Below, piece by piece: positions 37,801-51,985 of a stretch of 64,000 bases of DNA. The translations under genes and the position numbers were made by a program. Source of the stretch: Daphnia carinata (Eukaryota; Arthropoda; Branchiopoda; Diplostraca; Daphniidae); contig NC_081333.1 of the NCBI RefSeq assembly GCF_022539665.2, positions 9,794,971 through 9,858,970 on the forward strand, given 5' to 3'. The notes beneath the pieces are model-generated. The model searched no databases, was not told the origin of the DNA, and saw only the letters and a program-made list of their open reading frames with translations. How positions within the stretch are numbered: position 1 is the stretch's first letter; every line of letters starts with the position of its first letter.

Positions 37801-40651
37801 AGGTCACGCACGCTGAACGCACACTCCATTAGCTTTGTTGTAGGCTCTCGAACTAGTCAGCGCTCTCGCCTCTATGAAGATCCCTAGTGCACCGCGACAA
37901 TACCTCCGTATCTATTTGCCGTCATTTTCATTTGTTTCCTTTGCTATCCTTGCCCTAATTTTATTTTTTTTTTTTTCCCTCTCCTATACTCAATTGGCAG
38001 CTATATAATGTGTACGCTGCCGAAGCAGAGATCACGGTCCGCTGTGTTTTTACTTTGATTAAGTCACGACACATCGTTGCTATTGTTGTGCAGCATGCCG
38101 AAACAGTGGGTCGCGATGAGCGCTGGGCTGTTGGGACCCCGTGGATGGCTGGACGACTGCAATTGCCAAAGGGGAACAACAAACCTCGCCACTGCTCGGC
38201 CCGGTACCTCAAGGGAGCCAGCGGACATGGATCGAAATAAAAAAATGCACACAAGAAGAATTGCTGACAAGAGAAAGTTCGATTAGGACAACTTTTATGG
38301 AGCCGGAGTCGATCAACAAAAGAAGGGCGATGAAAGACGATTCCATCGGCACGAAAAGAAAAAAAAAGAGTAGCGCATCCGAAGAACTTTTTTTTTCCAA
38401 CCTCTCTGTGAAAATAACAATAATTCGAAATAAGAATAATTTCGAATGGCAAAGAAACTTGGTATAACACGTGTCCATAAATATACATCTACGAAATTGC
38501 AAAGGTGTGTGTGTGTGTGTGTGCGTACAGTGAAATCGACGAAGACAGGGCAAAGCAATTCTATTCATACACAAAAAATGAGTTTCCTAAGGCGGTTGGC
38601 AAATGTCGGCTTTATATATCCAGCAGCACTTTCAATGAGCGTCGTTTGCCCTCGTCATACATCAGAAATCGATAACGCGGGACGCCGTACATGGAAGCGA
38701 TCACCATCTGCACCCACCCTTTATTATTATTTTTTTTTTAATTCTTCAAGACTTACATGATTTTTTAAGCTTTCATTTTGGGCCGCTGTATACGGCGTTA
38801 GGTAAAACGATCCTACTTGACAAATTACAATGAATATTTTTATTTTTTTCACCCTTTTTTCTTTCCTTTTGTTTAAACCTTCGTGACGGCGACTATGATC
38901 AAAACTTTTAAGGGATTGTCAATCAATATTACTGGTTCCTTTAGCAAAACAGCCCTCTTCACTAGGATTACCTATGGTTCGCGAGCGACGTCATCGTCGG
39001 TAAACGTTGCGTAGTAAAACGGAAATAGGGATCGCCCGTTCTCCGTGAATGACGAGGCCTATCGATCTGAGCGAACCCATTAGGTGGGATAGCAGAAACA
39101 GTTTTGGAAAAATTGATTTCCCCCACCTAAAAATGGAATCAATTTTTTCTCTTATGCGACACAAGCAGTTGATAAAAATAAACACAAAAGCTAGGGGTTC
39201 GGTTGCTCAGAAAACGCGCTGCTTCCAAAATGGCCTTAATTGACTGAGTTCCCTATCACCTTTTGCGTGACAGGATATACGGTGCTGACGAACAGGGTTT
39301 CAGGCTCAATCAACGGGAACAAAAATGTGACAAAAGAAGAACAAAAAAAAAAAAAAAAAGGAAAATAATAAAGAATCATTAGCACATTATTAGTGGCCAT
39401 CCTCATTTTGCGTTGACGCCCCCCCCCCCCCCCCCCCTATTGGTGTGGCCATGTCACTCAATCGTCATAGTAACCGCTTCCTGGCTGCGTCCACAGATCC
39501 TCGAAGAACCAAAACACGACGAGGGTTTTGTACGTACACATATTCGATGCAAGTATTGCAGGCGTCGTGCATTGTCCTGGAAGCCCCAGTTTTTTTGTGT
39601 GGGGTATCCTCCTTTTTTTTTTTTTATTCTTTAAGGGGACACACACACAAAAGGATCGACATCAAAAAGAAAACTGGCTCGCTTAGTAGACAGAAACGAC
39701 AGCAAAGCGTAGGTATATCATGATGAACGATGTCAACATCGTGACGTTCGTGGATAAATAGAATATAAATAAATAAAAAAGAAATTCTTGAATGCCATCA
39801 TTCGATCCGGTCGGATCAATGCAACAAAGACCTCAGAAAATAAGTGGAAAAAAAAAAACTATATAGTTGGTTCTAATAACAGCCCCAAGGTATAGGGCGG
39901 TACCAGTCACTGGGACTTGGGGAAAAAAAAGGCTCTTCTCCCTCAGTTCAACTGGAACGACATCCGTGTACAGCAAATAGTAAAAAAAAAAAAAAAATAA
40001 ATAAATAGAAGGGAAACACGAATCAGCTGCAAGGACAACAAAAAAGGCTCCCGTTGGAACTCTAGGAAGTTAACACAAAAATCGAACATCGTCGGCTGAA
40101 TTTCGATCCAACGACGAAAGCGACCGTATGTATACAGCCAGCCAATAAGGGCTGTCGTGTCAAAGACTCGGACAGTTCTTCATTTATTTCACGCCAATGT
40201 CGTCAAGCGATGATTATCTGCAGCAAACCGTCGCCTAGTGAAACGCGTCGCAATAAAAACCAACCGTGGCCGTGCTGGACACGCCAAATGGATTCGTAAT
40301 ACGGGGAACTTTTTTGAATCTTTACGCTACGCAATACCTCCGTCGTGTTTGCGAAAGCTAGGGAAGACTGCCATAAACAACGAATAGTGGCTATAAATCA
40401 CAAGGAGAGGTGAAAGAAAAATATAAAAAAATGGGGTGCATTGCGACATGTTTCAAAGGCATAAAAAAAATTGCGATTGCCTGTACGTTTTCGTCTGCGT
40501 GAATTTATTCACTTGGACGACGAAAGCTTGCCATCTTCTTTGCGTTAAATCAAATATCAATAAATAAAAATAATTTTAAAAAAACGATCATTCAAAAAAT
40601 TTGCATAGTCCTTCAGGCATGATGGAATCGGTTGGCCAGATGGTGGAGACC

Positions 40652-40685
<34 letters not shown>

Positions 40686-43600
40686 AAGAAAATACCTGAG
40701 CAATGAGCCATGTCGTCACAGAGATTTCAGATAAAATTGGTGATTGATGGTTCGCTACTTGTCGACACTTATAACTCGTCATTGTTGACAATGGCGATAA
40801 CCGTCGACGGACAACGACCATCGCCTTGCTCATCCGTCACGCAAAAAAAAAAAAAAAAAAGCTGCTCGTCGGTCGTCACTCTCTTCGTCTCAAATCTTTG
40901 TGTATGACTAACCAAAGAATCTTCCTTTTTTTTTCCCTTTTTTCTTTCCCAGAATATTGTACAAGAACATTTCCTTTCTTGTTTTTATTTTACTGCTTCC
41001 CAGTTCGAGCAGATCTCCTTTTTTTTTTTTTAAATAGACGTACAATCAAAAGAATGCCAACAAAAGGGCATGGATGGGAGGGGTGCGAGTTTCACTTCCC
41101 TTTTGTCAACGCGACGACACGACGTTCACGGCTGCGGACGGAAACGCGGATGCACCGGTCAACGATTAAAAGAAGAAATAAAAAGAGGACAACGAGTGGG
41201 TTGAAACCCAAGGATGAGAAAATGAGAAAAAAAAAACTCTAATGAAAGAAAAAAGAATTAGGGAAGATACTATTCTTTGACATTGTGAAGAGAGAAAAAA
41301 ATTGTAATGTTTTTCAATAGAAATAATGCAAGACATTGAGCGGAGGAGGGTTGAGGCAGTAGAAATCAGGTTGTTGCTCTGGTTGCGGTTTAACAACAAA
41401 AAAACGCCCAGTACGCAATCACAAGAAAAGCGGTTTATTGTTGTTTTGTTTTTGTTTTTTTCTCGTTTTGTTCGTTGCAAATGAAGAAGGAGGAAATAAA
41501 AATATCTATTCAATATCAAACGAGCGATCAGCTAACACTTGGGGAGGGGGGAACTGGTTACGTTGATTACGTCGTACGTCCCTGCGAGAGGACGACCGCT
41601 ATTCTTCTGGATAAAAAAAAAAAACGTGTCCCATTTACAAAGTTGTGTGAGTGTGTTAACACAAAACCTTGGCAACGCTGTCAGGGCTATTGTCTAAGGT
41701 TTACCCGCTTGTGTATCTTAGCAAGTCAGACCTGTTTACAGGATGCAAGCGTCTCAAAAGATTGAAGCCGGAACTGGCAACAAAACCGACAATACTCGTT
41801 TTTATTAAGAACGATGGCACGTCATAGATAACAGACAACAAGGCAGAGATGGTGAATTGCTTTTGCCGTATGGGGAAATAAAAGAAAATCATATTTTTCA
41901 GAGAGAGAAAGAGGGTTCTGACGTTTTCATTGACAGCTTTGCTTTTCGGCCTTCTGATATTCAATAGAAATGTGAACTCTCAAATCTGCACGCAAAATAA
42001 ACAGAGAACGTCACTTTCACGCCGCAAAATGAAGGTTCTCTCGTTTCGTTTGCAACATTTCAAATTTTTTCACCGACAGAGCACTTAAGCTGTCTTCTGC
42101 ACGACTTTAGATGGTAATGAAGTTTTATACGCGGTCGGTCGTCGAACGAACCATCAACAGCCGTGTCCTTTTCGAACTGGTGACAAAAGAACAGATCGAA
42201 CCGGAGTGTAGAGTGAATTCGATTGCTGCATTGTGTATGCAAATGGACGCATAAAAAAGAAAAATTCAAAAGAGACAAACCAGAGGCAAAACAATGTCCT
42301 TTGCAGGCACGTTTATACGTTCAATTCAATTTCCTTTTAACCCTTTTTCTCTTTTCAATTTAAGTGAATACATTAGCGAACGTGACTAATTGGTAACCTC
42401 TACCTCTTTCCTTTCATATTCCAATTCCTCAAAAAAACAAAACAAAACAAAACAAAAAAAAAAACGTGAAGGTGAATTACAAAATGGAATTCTTTCTTCG
42501 CTTTTCTTTTTTTCGATTGTCAATGATTCCATCAACCAATGACAGGGACGCGAGATTTTATCTTGTATTCTAATGGCTTCCCGCTTTTCATCTTTTAATT
42601 CAATCTTGGCAATTGGGATTCGATTATGAAGTTCCCCGTAGGATAGTACGGTAACACTATTACAGGAAAAAAAAAATTATTTCTAAGCAAACAGTGCAAG
42701 GGCTAGCTCATATCCAAAAGGCCCAGTCACCCACTTCAGTTACAACCGGGTTACCAGCAGCCTATTTTGAAGCGCGTGATGCGGGTAAGGTGCGGGCTGC
42801 TCCGCCTCTACGTGTGTTTTCTAACAAAAACAAATGGGTACAAACAACGACGACGACAACACGGGTCTCAAAAAAGAAGTAAATAAATAAAATACGAAGA
42901 AGAAAGAAGTGAACGAAAAGAACAGGAAACAAGGTTGCGTCGGTCCGGTTATTTATAGTCGTGAAAGTATGTGAGAAGTGCGAACCCAAGACGAAAACGA
43001 AGCGGGGAAAAAAAAAAAAAAGTAAGGCACGGGATTTGATACTGAGACATAAAGTATAGCCAAAAAGAAACTAGCCGCGAAATCTCATAGCAAGTATTTC
43101 AAGAAAAAAAAAAAAAAAGAAAAAACATAATAAACATGACGGTTCAAATGAACTAGCGCTTTTCGCGATCGACCCGATAAGACAGACACGGAGATAGAGA
43201 GAGAGAGAGAGGGAAAATGACAGTCGCATTTGTTGACGGCCTCGGTGTTAAAAGACGCAAGTAAAAATTGACTCCAGTCAGTCACGATTGAATCATTTAT
43301 AAACTATACGCCATCTCGCTCCACTGGTGAAACCTACTCCCCAACAAAAATTCTGAATCGCGAGCGCCGTTTTCCTTCATTCATGGACCCTACCTTGATG
43401 CGGAATGATCTCCGGACGTTTCGACGCACGCTGACACGTGATACAATCCTGTTTTCCAGCTGCCGTGAATTCGGCTTTCTCGTTGCTCAAATTGATGAAC
43501 ACAAATCACACTAAGGTACCACGATTTTCAAAATGCCGGACACCAAAACCGAACAAACCAAACAGTTTCATACGGTTCAATTCCCTGCTAAACGGTCAAT

Positions 43601-46600
43601 TCACGCATGCACTAGCGCACTGCCACACAAACAAATCACGCCGGATCACAAAGGAAGCAAAGATAAAACAAAATCCAAAGACATCGTTGAATCTTTTTGA
43701 TGACAAAACAACGAAATGCAATTGACAAAATTTGGGGAAACGAAACGAAAAATCCGCAAAAAAAAAAACAAGCCAAGGCAGTTGCTGTTGTTTTCGCGCT
43801 ATTGCGCGTACGCGCTACGCAGACGTTCGGTTGCAAATGAAAACGGATCGACGCCACCCTCAGTTTAAAAAAAAATAATAAAAATAACAATAATAAAAAG
43901 AGAATGGAAACGCAGATCGGGGTGGCAGGTTTTTCAGGGCTAAACCGACACTTCCCGTGTCTGCAAGTGAGCGCCAAAGACTCGACCCTGTGAAAGAGAG
44001 AGGACCAACGTCACGGTCGACGGGCACTTACAACTCCCCAAACTTGAAGAGGGAGAGCGCAAACGCCACCAACATCTCGACGACTACGGCGCCGCCACCA
44101 GCCCGCGGTGCCACCCACTCAACTAGCTTTTTGCCACCCTCACCTTCCCCTTGTCTGGACGCTACATAGCCCTCATAATGCACTGCTGGCCTACACGCAA
44201 GACACTCGACGCCCCGCAGTCTCTAGAACATAAAACAAGAAAAAAAAAAAAAAAAGAGGATCTCTTCTATCATTTTCTTCTTTTTTTCTTGGCATTGTTT
44301 CCTTCGCTTTTCCGTCCGATTCTTGGCACCTCAACCGTCTCTCTCCTTTTCTTTTCCACCGACAAGTATACTACGTGTTGAAATTGATCAGATTATCGGG
44401 AACAGCAGAAATCGGTTGGGTGGGAAACGCTAAAGGGAGGGAGGGAGAGATGCATTAATTCAAGTAGCGGGCAAAATAAAGAATAAAAGCGGCAAAACGT
44501 GCGGGAAAGATTCATTTTCGTCTAGAAACATACGGGGCATGAATTGAATAATAAGGTTGTATATATATATTTTTTTGTTTGTTTGTTGTTGTTGTTGTTT
44601 AGTCAAACAACTGCCGGGCGTATAATAAAAAATAAATCTTGTCCTCTTTTCGTTTTGCAAGGCTGAAAATGTAAACCTAACACTAACAGGATGTTATTAT
44701 GGTAATCTCTCCTTCGTTGCTCTTCCGTTTTCTTTTACCCACCCGTCTTTCTGTTTGGTAATGACGAACGAGAACGATGGAGGATGGCATGGTAAAGAAC
44801 AAAGACTCTGAGATTAACTTACGGGATAAAAGCCAAGTGTTCAAGGTTACACGACACGCTCATTTGACGAACACACTCGTATCTACTTTTACGTGTATAC
44901 AGTCCGATTTTCCCGCGTTTGCTTAATAATGCGCACAAAGTTCTAGAAGGTAGGGTGGTTTAACAGTAGCGAAGGATTGTTGCAAGAAATCCCGGGGTAA
45001 TAACTCCAAATGATGAGAAACTTTCACGTATAGGATTATGAGTAATCAATACATAAACAGTTGTTTGCTACATTCAAAAACGCTTTCTAGTTGAGTGTAC
45101 TACGTCACGCTTGATGTTGTTTTTCGCTCGAACAAATGAAAGAGACAGCAAAACTTCGCATTAAAATTCGAATAGAAATCCACCTTATCTGAAAATTATT
45201 GACGACAGTGGACGATGTTTGTAACGTCAGACATTTTCGATTTTTCTTGCTTATCGAATCAACAAAAGGCCAACGTTACCGGCCGTCCAATTTTTCGCTT
45301 GCCCATTCTTAAATTATTTTATTGATTATTTAATGACACTCGATCGAGATGTGAACTTTGCAGATACAACCGACGCACCACATTTAACATGCACAGACGG
45401 GCGTGTGTGGTACCTGTGTCTTTCCAGTTTGGCTAGAAAAGGTAGATGATACGCACGGTGATTTCAAAGAAATTAAACGGAGGAGATTCAAGCGTAACAA
45501 ATCATAAATCAATACCGGTTTCACTTGAATTTCGCCGGTTTTGTATGAACAAAAATTATAGACAGCCCCTTGGATCGCTGTACGAATACGAAAGCCAAAA
45601 TTGATCCCGATTCTCGTGAAAAATTCCCACTTTTCAAGTTAGTTTATGTCCACATATAATGAATTTCCCTATCCCAGTCAATGGCCAACCCCTATATACC
45701 TTAGTCATGTGACAGGTCTTCTATTTCGCCAGGTTTTCGGTCGTGTCCTCGATATGGCTGCAATGATCATTCCATCGCTTTAAAAAAAAGATGAAAGTCG
45801 GGAGAAACCGAACATACCCAATACGCGTAATACTTTCGTCCTTTCGATTTCTGACCGTGCTTTCAATTCCTCTTTGACTCCTTTCCCTTTCCCTTTCCCT
45901 TCCCCCCCCCCCCTTCCTAATATTCGTTCACGTCTTTTTGAGTTCAATCGAGTAGAAGGATACGTTTTCGCATCCGGACGCCACGGCGGAAGGGGAAATA
46001 AAACTAAAAAAAAAAAAAAAAGAGAAAATGATAAAAAAAAAGTGGAGGGTGGAGAAGCGAAGACTCTCGTTAAACGGTGACCGTATACAGCTACCTTATC
46101 TTAGTTACAATGTGCAACTGTGGAAACATTTAATGAGCCGTGCAATGACATTTACACAAAGCGAAATCTATGGAAAATCCTTTCATTTCATCGCTATTTC
46201 AACTCTAGCTTTTTTTTTTCTTCTTCTTTCTTAACTTCAATGATCCGGTTTGAGAATCGACGTGCATTCCTCAGGAAAACAACGGAGACATGCAAACTGT
46301 GATGCGTCCCTTAAAAAGAAAATCTTTCATCTAATGTCGTCTTTTCCTCTTGTTTTTACTTTATTACCGAATTACGATTTTTTTTTCCTTTATTGATGTT
46401 CTTGTTCAAATTTTTTTTAGGGGGGTGTTTCTTGCCGAGGTCAATTGATTGATGGTGCTTTTGTAACAACCATTCCCTTATTTTTTTTTCTTCCCCGAGC
46501 AACTTAACGGGAACCCATCAGCCCATCCCTTTGCCATCAGACTGTTGGGTTATGTCAAACCGTTTCGCCCTTTGTTGTCAACCAAACTCGATTGCGTAAG

Positions 46601-49237
46601 AGAAAAAGAAATGGGGGAAAGTTATACGACGTTTTATAGGGGGGGTGAAACGATTGAATTACGTCGTCCGTGTAGCAATTAAACCCATGGATGCCGACTC
46701 TCGGGAGTCTCTCTGGACGACTCAAAAGTCCTAGAGGTGTTGGGGAATCCAATCGGAATCGAAAGATTCGATCCACATCGTTTGGCCATCGGTTGTCTAC
46801 ATTATGACTTTCACCATCACGTCGATCTAGCGATCGTTACACAACCCTTTTAGGCGTGGACCTTTTTTTTTTTCAGACAAGGACAGTAGATGTGAAAAAA
46901 AAAAGGGGCAACGTGATGTAATAATCATCGATTTCGGCCATTACAGTATTTGTATACCTGCGTTCAAATATCATCGTCGGAATGATGAATGACGTCAAGG
47001 TCTTTTCAATTTTTTTTTTTTTTTTTTTTTTTTTACCTTCTTCTTTTGACGTCACGTTTCTTGGCTTGCTGCACAGACTAAAGATTTCCGTTGCGCCCTC
47101 ATCGAGAAAAAAGAGTCTGCGAATCTGAATTGGGGTTGCGTAGTTGCTTGAAAGTGAAAGGGAGTCGATCACAGGAGGAACGCCCGGGATATTGTTGATG
47201 AAAATGCAAGCAAAGGGCCAATCTGTGTCCTTTAGATTAGTGGTTCAAGTGGCGAGGGAAAGCGAGTGATCGAACGAAATAAAAAAAAAACACTAACCGG
47301 TACATTGAAAGGAGGATAGGAAAAAAAAAAAAAAAAAAAAAACCGACAGACATAAAACCAACAAACAAACAAGAGATACGAAATTGAACTCCGCTGGATG
47401 TTCTACTTATATCAGTTGCGAAAAAAAAAAGTGAAACGCAACCTTGTCAAACACAGAGGGGAAAAAAAAAAAAAAAAAAAAAGAAACGTCCAGAAAAGGA
47501 AGGCAATGAAAATAACTAAACGAGAACTAGGGTACTGTTTGCTTTTAAAAATGGGATCATTCTGAGCGTGAATTTTATCGATTTCTCTCTTGATTTCTCC
47601 GCTTATCTTCTTTTCTTTTTAGCTTCATGTTCTGCATTAAAAATCGTCTTTCTTTTTCACGAATTCTATGCACGTACACATTCTATGTCTCGGATATCTT
47701 TTGTTGTCCTATCGACGCTAATTGATCACGGGACCATATATATATATATATATATATTCCCTTCTTCTTCTCTGTACACGGCGGAAACGGCCCGCCAAGA
47801 AAAAAAAAAAAAAGAAGAAAAAAAGGATAGCCGATCCGTAGCGACGGCGTCTGCCCAAGACAAGTTCACCGCACTTACCGCGAGTACGAGCTTCTTTTTT
47901 TATGCTCTTTTACATTCTATTACAATTTTTTTTTTCTCGTTCTTTTCTCCGCACATACGCAGTATGCATAATATAATTTCAGCTGCGCAGTTTGTATTGC
48001 CCTCGTGCCGATGATTCCTTTCTACGATTCTATTTGTAGAATAATTGACGACGTGTTTGCCCCACGCACACACACACGAAAAAAAGAAAGAAAGGAAACC
48101 GCGACAGGTTTCCTTACAATTGACGACACCGACAGGCCAACAAAAAAAAAAACAACAAAAAAAAAAACAAATAAACAAACAATGCGATTGGTTCCTACCT
48201 GTTTGTTGTGCAGCAGAGACGAATCATTCAGATGTGGATGGTTCCGATGGGGCGGCAGCGGTGGCGGCGACGGAGACGGCGGCGGCGGCGGTGCGTGCCG
48301 GTGGTGTCCTCCGTTTGTGGAGCTGGTGCCATCTATGGAGCGGTCGTCCAAATTCACACGAAATGTTTGATGTAGTGACATGTCAACAAGCGTTTCGTAC
48401 ATAACAATATTTCATAACTGCTCTGTTATTTTGAATTGATGGTCAGCTCGATCTGACTGATTCTTCTTTATTTTGGTTGTCTTGACCACCAACGTTACCG
48501 CATTTGACAAACGAGAAACTGACGCAACAAACAGGACGCAAAGACGGGAGTTCTCTTAAAACGAGTTAACGACACTGTAAATCAGGACCAACCATCAGCT
48601 TCTTTTCCACGCGATGCAGACCAACGAACTTGACGTCAACATCTCGCTTCAAATAAAGCCCACACAAACATAGTCAACACTTGGTTCCTAAGTGTGTTTG
48701 TTTTTAACGGTCCACAAAATCGCAAAAAGCCCGAGAAAACTATTCCGAAACGGCCACTGATTTCCGGATCTCGTCATCGGTGTATTCGCGTCCTAATAAA
48801 TTTTTGTCCGCACCAGAGCCATAATTAGCGTTACACAATCCAGGATGTTCTGGCAAAATTTTAATGACTGTCCAATCGGTTCATTTGGTGGTGGATTGTA
48901 AAAACAAAAAAATATGGGAGAACGATTGCCCATTTCCCATCCGAACCATCTCAGACCGAAAGTTAGGAGTAACTAACTTTGGTTTCTCCTTCTCCAACTG
49001 CCTGTTTATTATCTCATTACATTTTTTTCGCCCATCGCTGAGACAACCAGTGGTGTGGTGGCTGCGAAAATGGGAGGATATTCTGGTTCGATCCTCCTCG
49101 TTCTCACACGCTGGCCACATGCGATTTGGTCACCATACGGCAGGTTCTTTATTTTTTTAATTTTCTATTCATTCTTGTACCATAAACCACTAGTTTTTGA
49201 GTTGTGATACCTTGTCGCATAAACAGTTGGTGCAATG

Positions 49238-49273
<36 letters not shown>

Positions 49274-49445
49274 GTATCGTTTATCCGTTCCGACTAGGTG
49301 CTGCCCACCGGAAGACCAGCCAGCCAGCACAAAAAAAAAAACCGTGCACCGCTATGGGTGGCAAAAAAAATAAATGTATTTTTGTTACGTCAAGCCCATT
49401 AAGTTCACTTTTTTTTTTTTTCTTCCAGGCCGTCACCTCTTTTCA

Positions 49446-49489
<44 letters not shown>

Positions 49490-50845
49490 AGAAATAAGTT
49501 GCCACTCCACTGGTCATTCTTATTCGACAATGTTTTAAAAATTTATAATAATAGTGTTCTAAAAATAGTTGACTGTTGAACTATGAAGCTCACCGATAAA
49601 AAAAACAAAAACAAATGACAAACAAATAATAAAGGCGGGCAATTTCAAATTTTGCCCGTCTTCCGTTTAATCCGAAAAAAAAAAAAAGCAATTGACTTAT
49701 TCGACGAAGGCCCGGCTGTAATAGCCTTTGGCAATACTTCGAAGGCGATAGATCGTCGAAAGGTGAATTGCTGCCGTATTTCATCGGCGAAACACGTATT
49801 CAATATTGAAACAAAACAAAAAAAAAATCGTTTGCGGCTAGAATAAAATCAAACATCTTATTGCCTTTTAAAGACTATCAAAATCTTCTATATGGTAATG
49901 TGCCCATTTTCCGTGAAAGACAATCTTCTCCCACACAAACTATGGGGGTCTACGAAAAAAAAAAAAAAAAAAAAAGACATTTCGCACGTTCGCCGGTAAA
50001 AAATCAACGAGCAGCTATTTATCTAATGCCAAACGATCGATCCTATAGGTTCTGGTTTCTTGATTTTCCATTTTGTTTGCGTAAATCTTCTGTTTCTTTC
50101 TTCCAAAAAAAAAAAAAAAAAAAAAACCAAAAACAAACATGAAGTAAATACCTTCTCTAGAACGTGCCGCTGGGACGTCCGTCGGTAATGGCGACGATAT
50201 CGTCCGTTTGGCTGATGTTGCGGACGGCACCTGTGGCGTCGCCACTACGACCGTCGTCAAACTCGTCGCCAGATTTGCGTCTCCGTCGGCGCTATCATCG
50301 TCGTCACTCTCGATGACTCGATGGTAGACGTCGTTTTGTCGGCCTGACGCCATCTCCTTCGACACACAGCCCGCCATTTACAAAAATTAAACAATCGCGC
50401 ACAACAACAAAAATGTCAGGGGAAAAAAAAAAAAGAAAAGAATAGAGAACACAAGAGGAAGAACACAAGTCTCTCCGTTTGTTTGTTTTCTCTCGCTTTC
50501 TATTTCGCCCCCTCTCACACACGCACGTGTGTCTCTCTTTTCCGCATACGCAATTGTATGCGCCCTTTTGTTTATACGTCACGGTCGGATTGCCTGTTCG
50601 TCTCTCACGCTGGTGAACGCGATGGCACCGTAAAGATACATTGAACAGAAAGAAAAACTAGAAGGACCAATGAAAGAAAGAGCTCTGCAGAACAGGTGAT
50701 CAACATGGCGTTTCTTCCCTGAGGAAAACAACAAGTGCAACATCAGCAAACGCGACAAACGCCAAAGTAACAAAGCCAGAAGGCGAACGGATGCATGGCA
50801 GCAGCGGGAGCTAATCCATCAGATTACGTATTGTCTCTTGTTTTT

Positions 50846-50881
<36 letters not shown>

Positions 50882-51953
50882 CTTTAAACCGTTAGGTCGC
50901 TGTTTTTGACTGTGAGTGACTACGTTGCGCGTTTCTTTTCTCTTTTTTTCTCACACGCAACACCCAGCGGCGGCATAAGGCAACCCTGTCAGACGCCGGA
51001 ATAACGCCATCCAGCTCCCCCCCCCCCCCCCCCCAAACGAATAGCTAATGAATGCTGGAAAGGGCTGAGGCCAACCGGTTTCGCGGTGCGTTCCACAAGT
51101 TTGGAAAGGAGGATACGGTTGACTCGTTAAACGGTTGTGGAAAAAAAAAAAAGAGAGGGCCTAACTAGAATCAACAGTTGTCTGATGGTTTTGTTAACAA
51201 CAAGTACGGTACACCCATTAGTTTATGAAACAGTTGAACGCAACGAAATTAACAGTGAACAAAATCGATTGAAAAGAGAGACAAAATAAAAAAAAAAAAA
51301 AAAAGGGAATTCGCACGCCATCATTTGTTTCTCCGATTATCGGAAAAATTCATTATCGTTAACGATTTGAAACGATCGCATCCAGTTTTATTACTAAAGC
51401 CACGCGATTCTCTCTCGTGTTGGCAATCTGCGTTTAGCCAACTAGGCCGAAGGCTGTGTTTGTCTAAATTTTTAAAAATTCCTCTGAAAGATTTTTATTG
51501 TTGTTATTGTCCTTCTCGTATGCAATTTACTTTCCATCTTGCGTTCGACGCCAAAACAATCTCGCAGCGAAGTTAAGCAGAGCGCAACAATGGCCCGCCA
51601 ACCGCACGCGTTCGCGCTTATAGCGAGCGAGAGAGACAACTGACAGTACGTTAGAACGCGAGAGAAAAAGAGATTGGAAAAGTAGAGAGAAAGAGAGAGA
51701 GAAGAGAGAGAGAGAGAGAGTGAAACGTCAGAGCAGAAATAGAATGAAGGATATGCAACAGAGTGTACCGTTTCGTCACACCGACAGTCATGGAGATGAT
51801 TTTCAATTGAAAATGTATTCAAAAAAGAAAAAGAAAAAAAAAAACCTGCGCCACACACTTAACGGATTGGATACAATCCAGCGGACGGCTATTCTCCCAT
51901 GACACAGCGGTTGACAATCGATTCAAATTCGTCTTGCTCATTAGAAAATTTTC

Positions 51954-51985
<32 letters not shown>

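Larger units (their letters stand above)
28144..42073. other. very long intron region without supported exons
   Basis: About 14 kb. It contains T/A homopolymers, a GA microsatellite (34956-34979), a GT microsatellite (38505-38522), a run of 19 C (39419-39437) and long A runs (for example at about 40652 and 40841). Long open frames such as 30357-31046 on the minus strand are basic and T-rich and are not coding-like. Confidence 0.5.

Noticed and set aside
48005-48404. Plus-strand Gly-rich and Cys-rich frames
   Set aside because: They are the shadow of the minus-strand proline/histidine-rich exon at 48199-48332.
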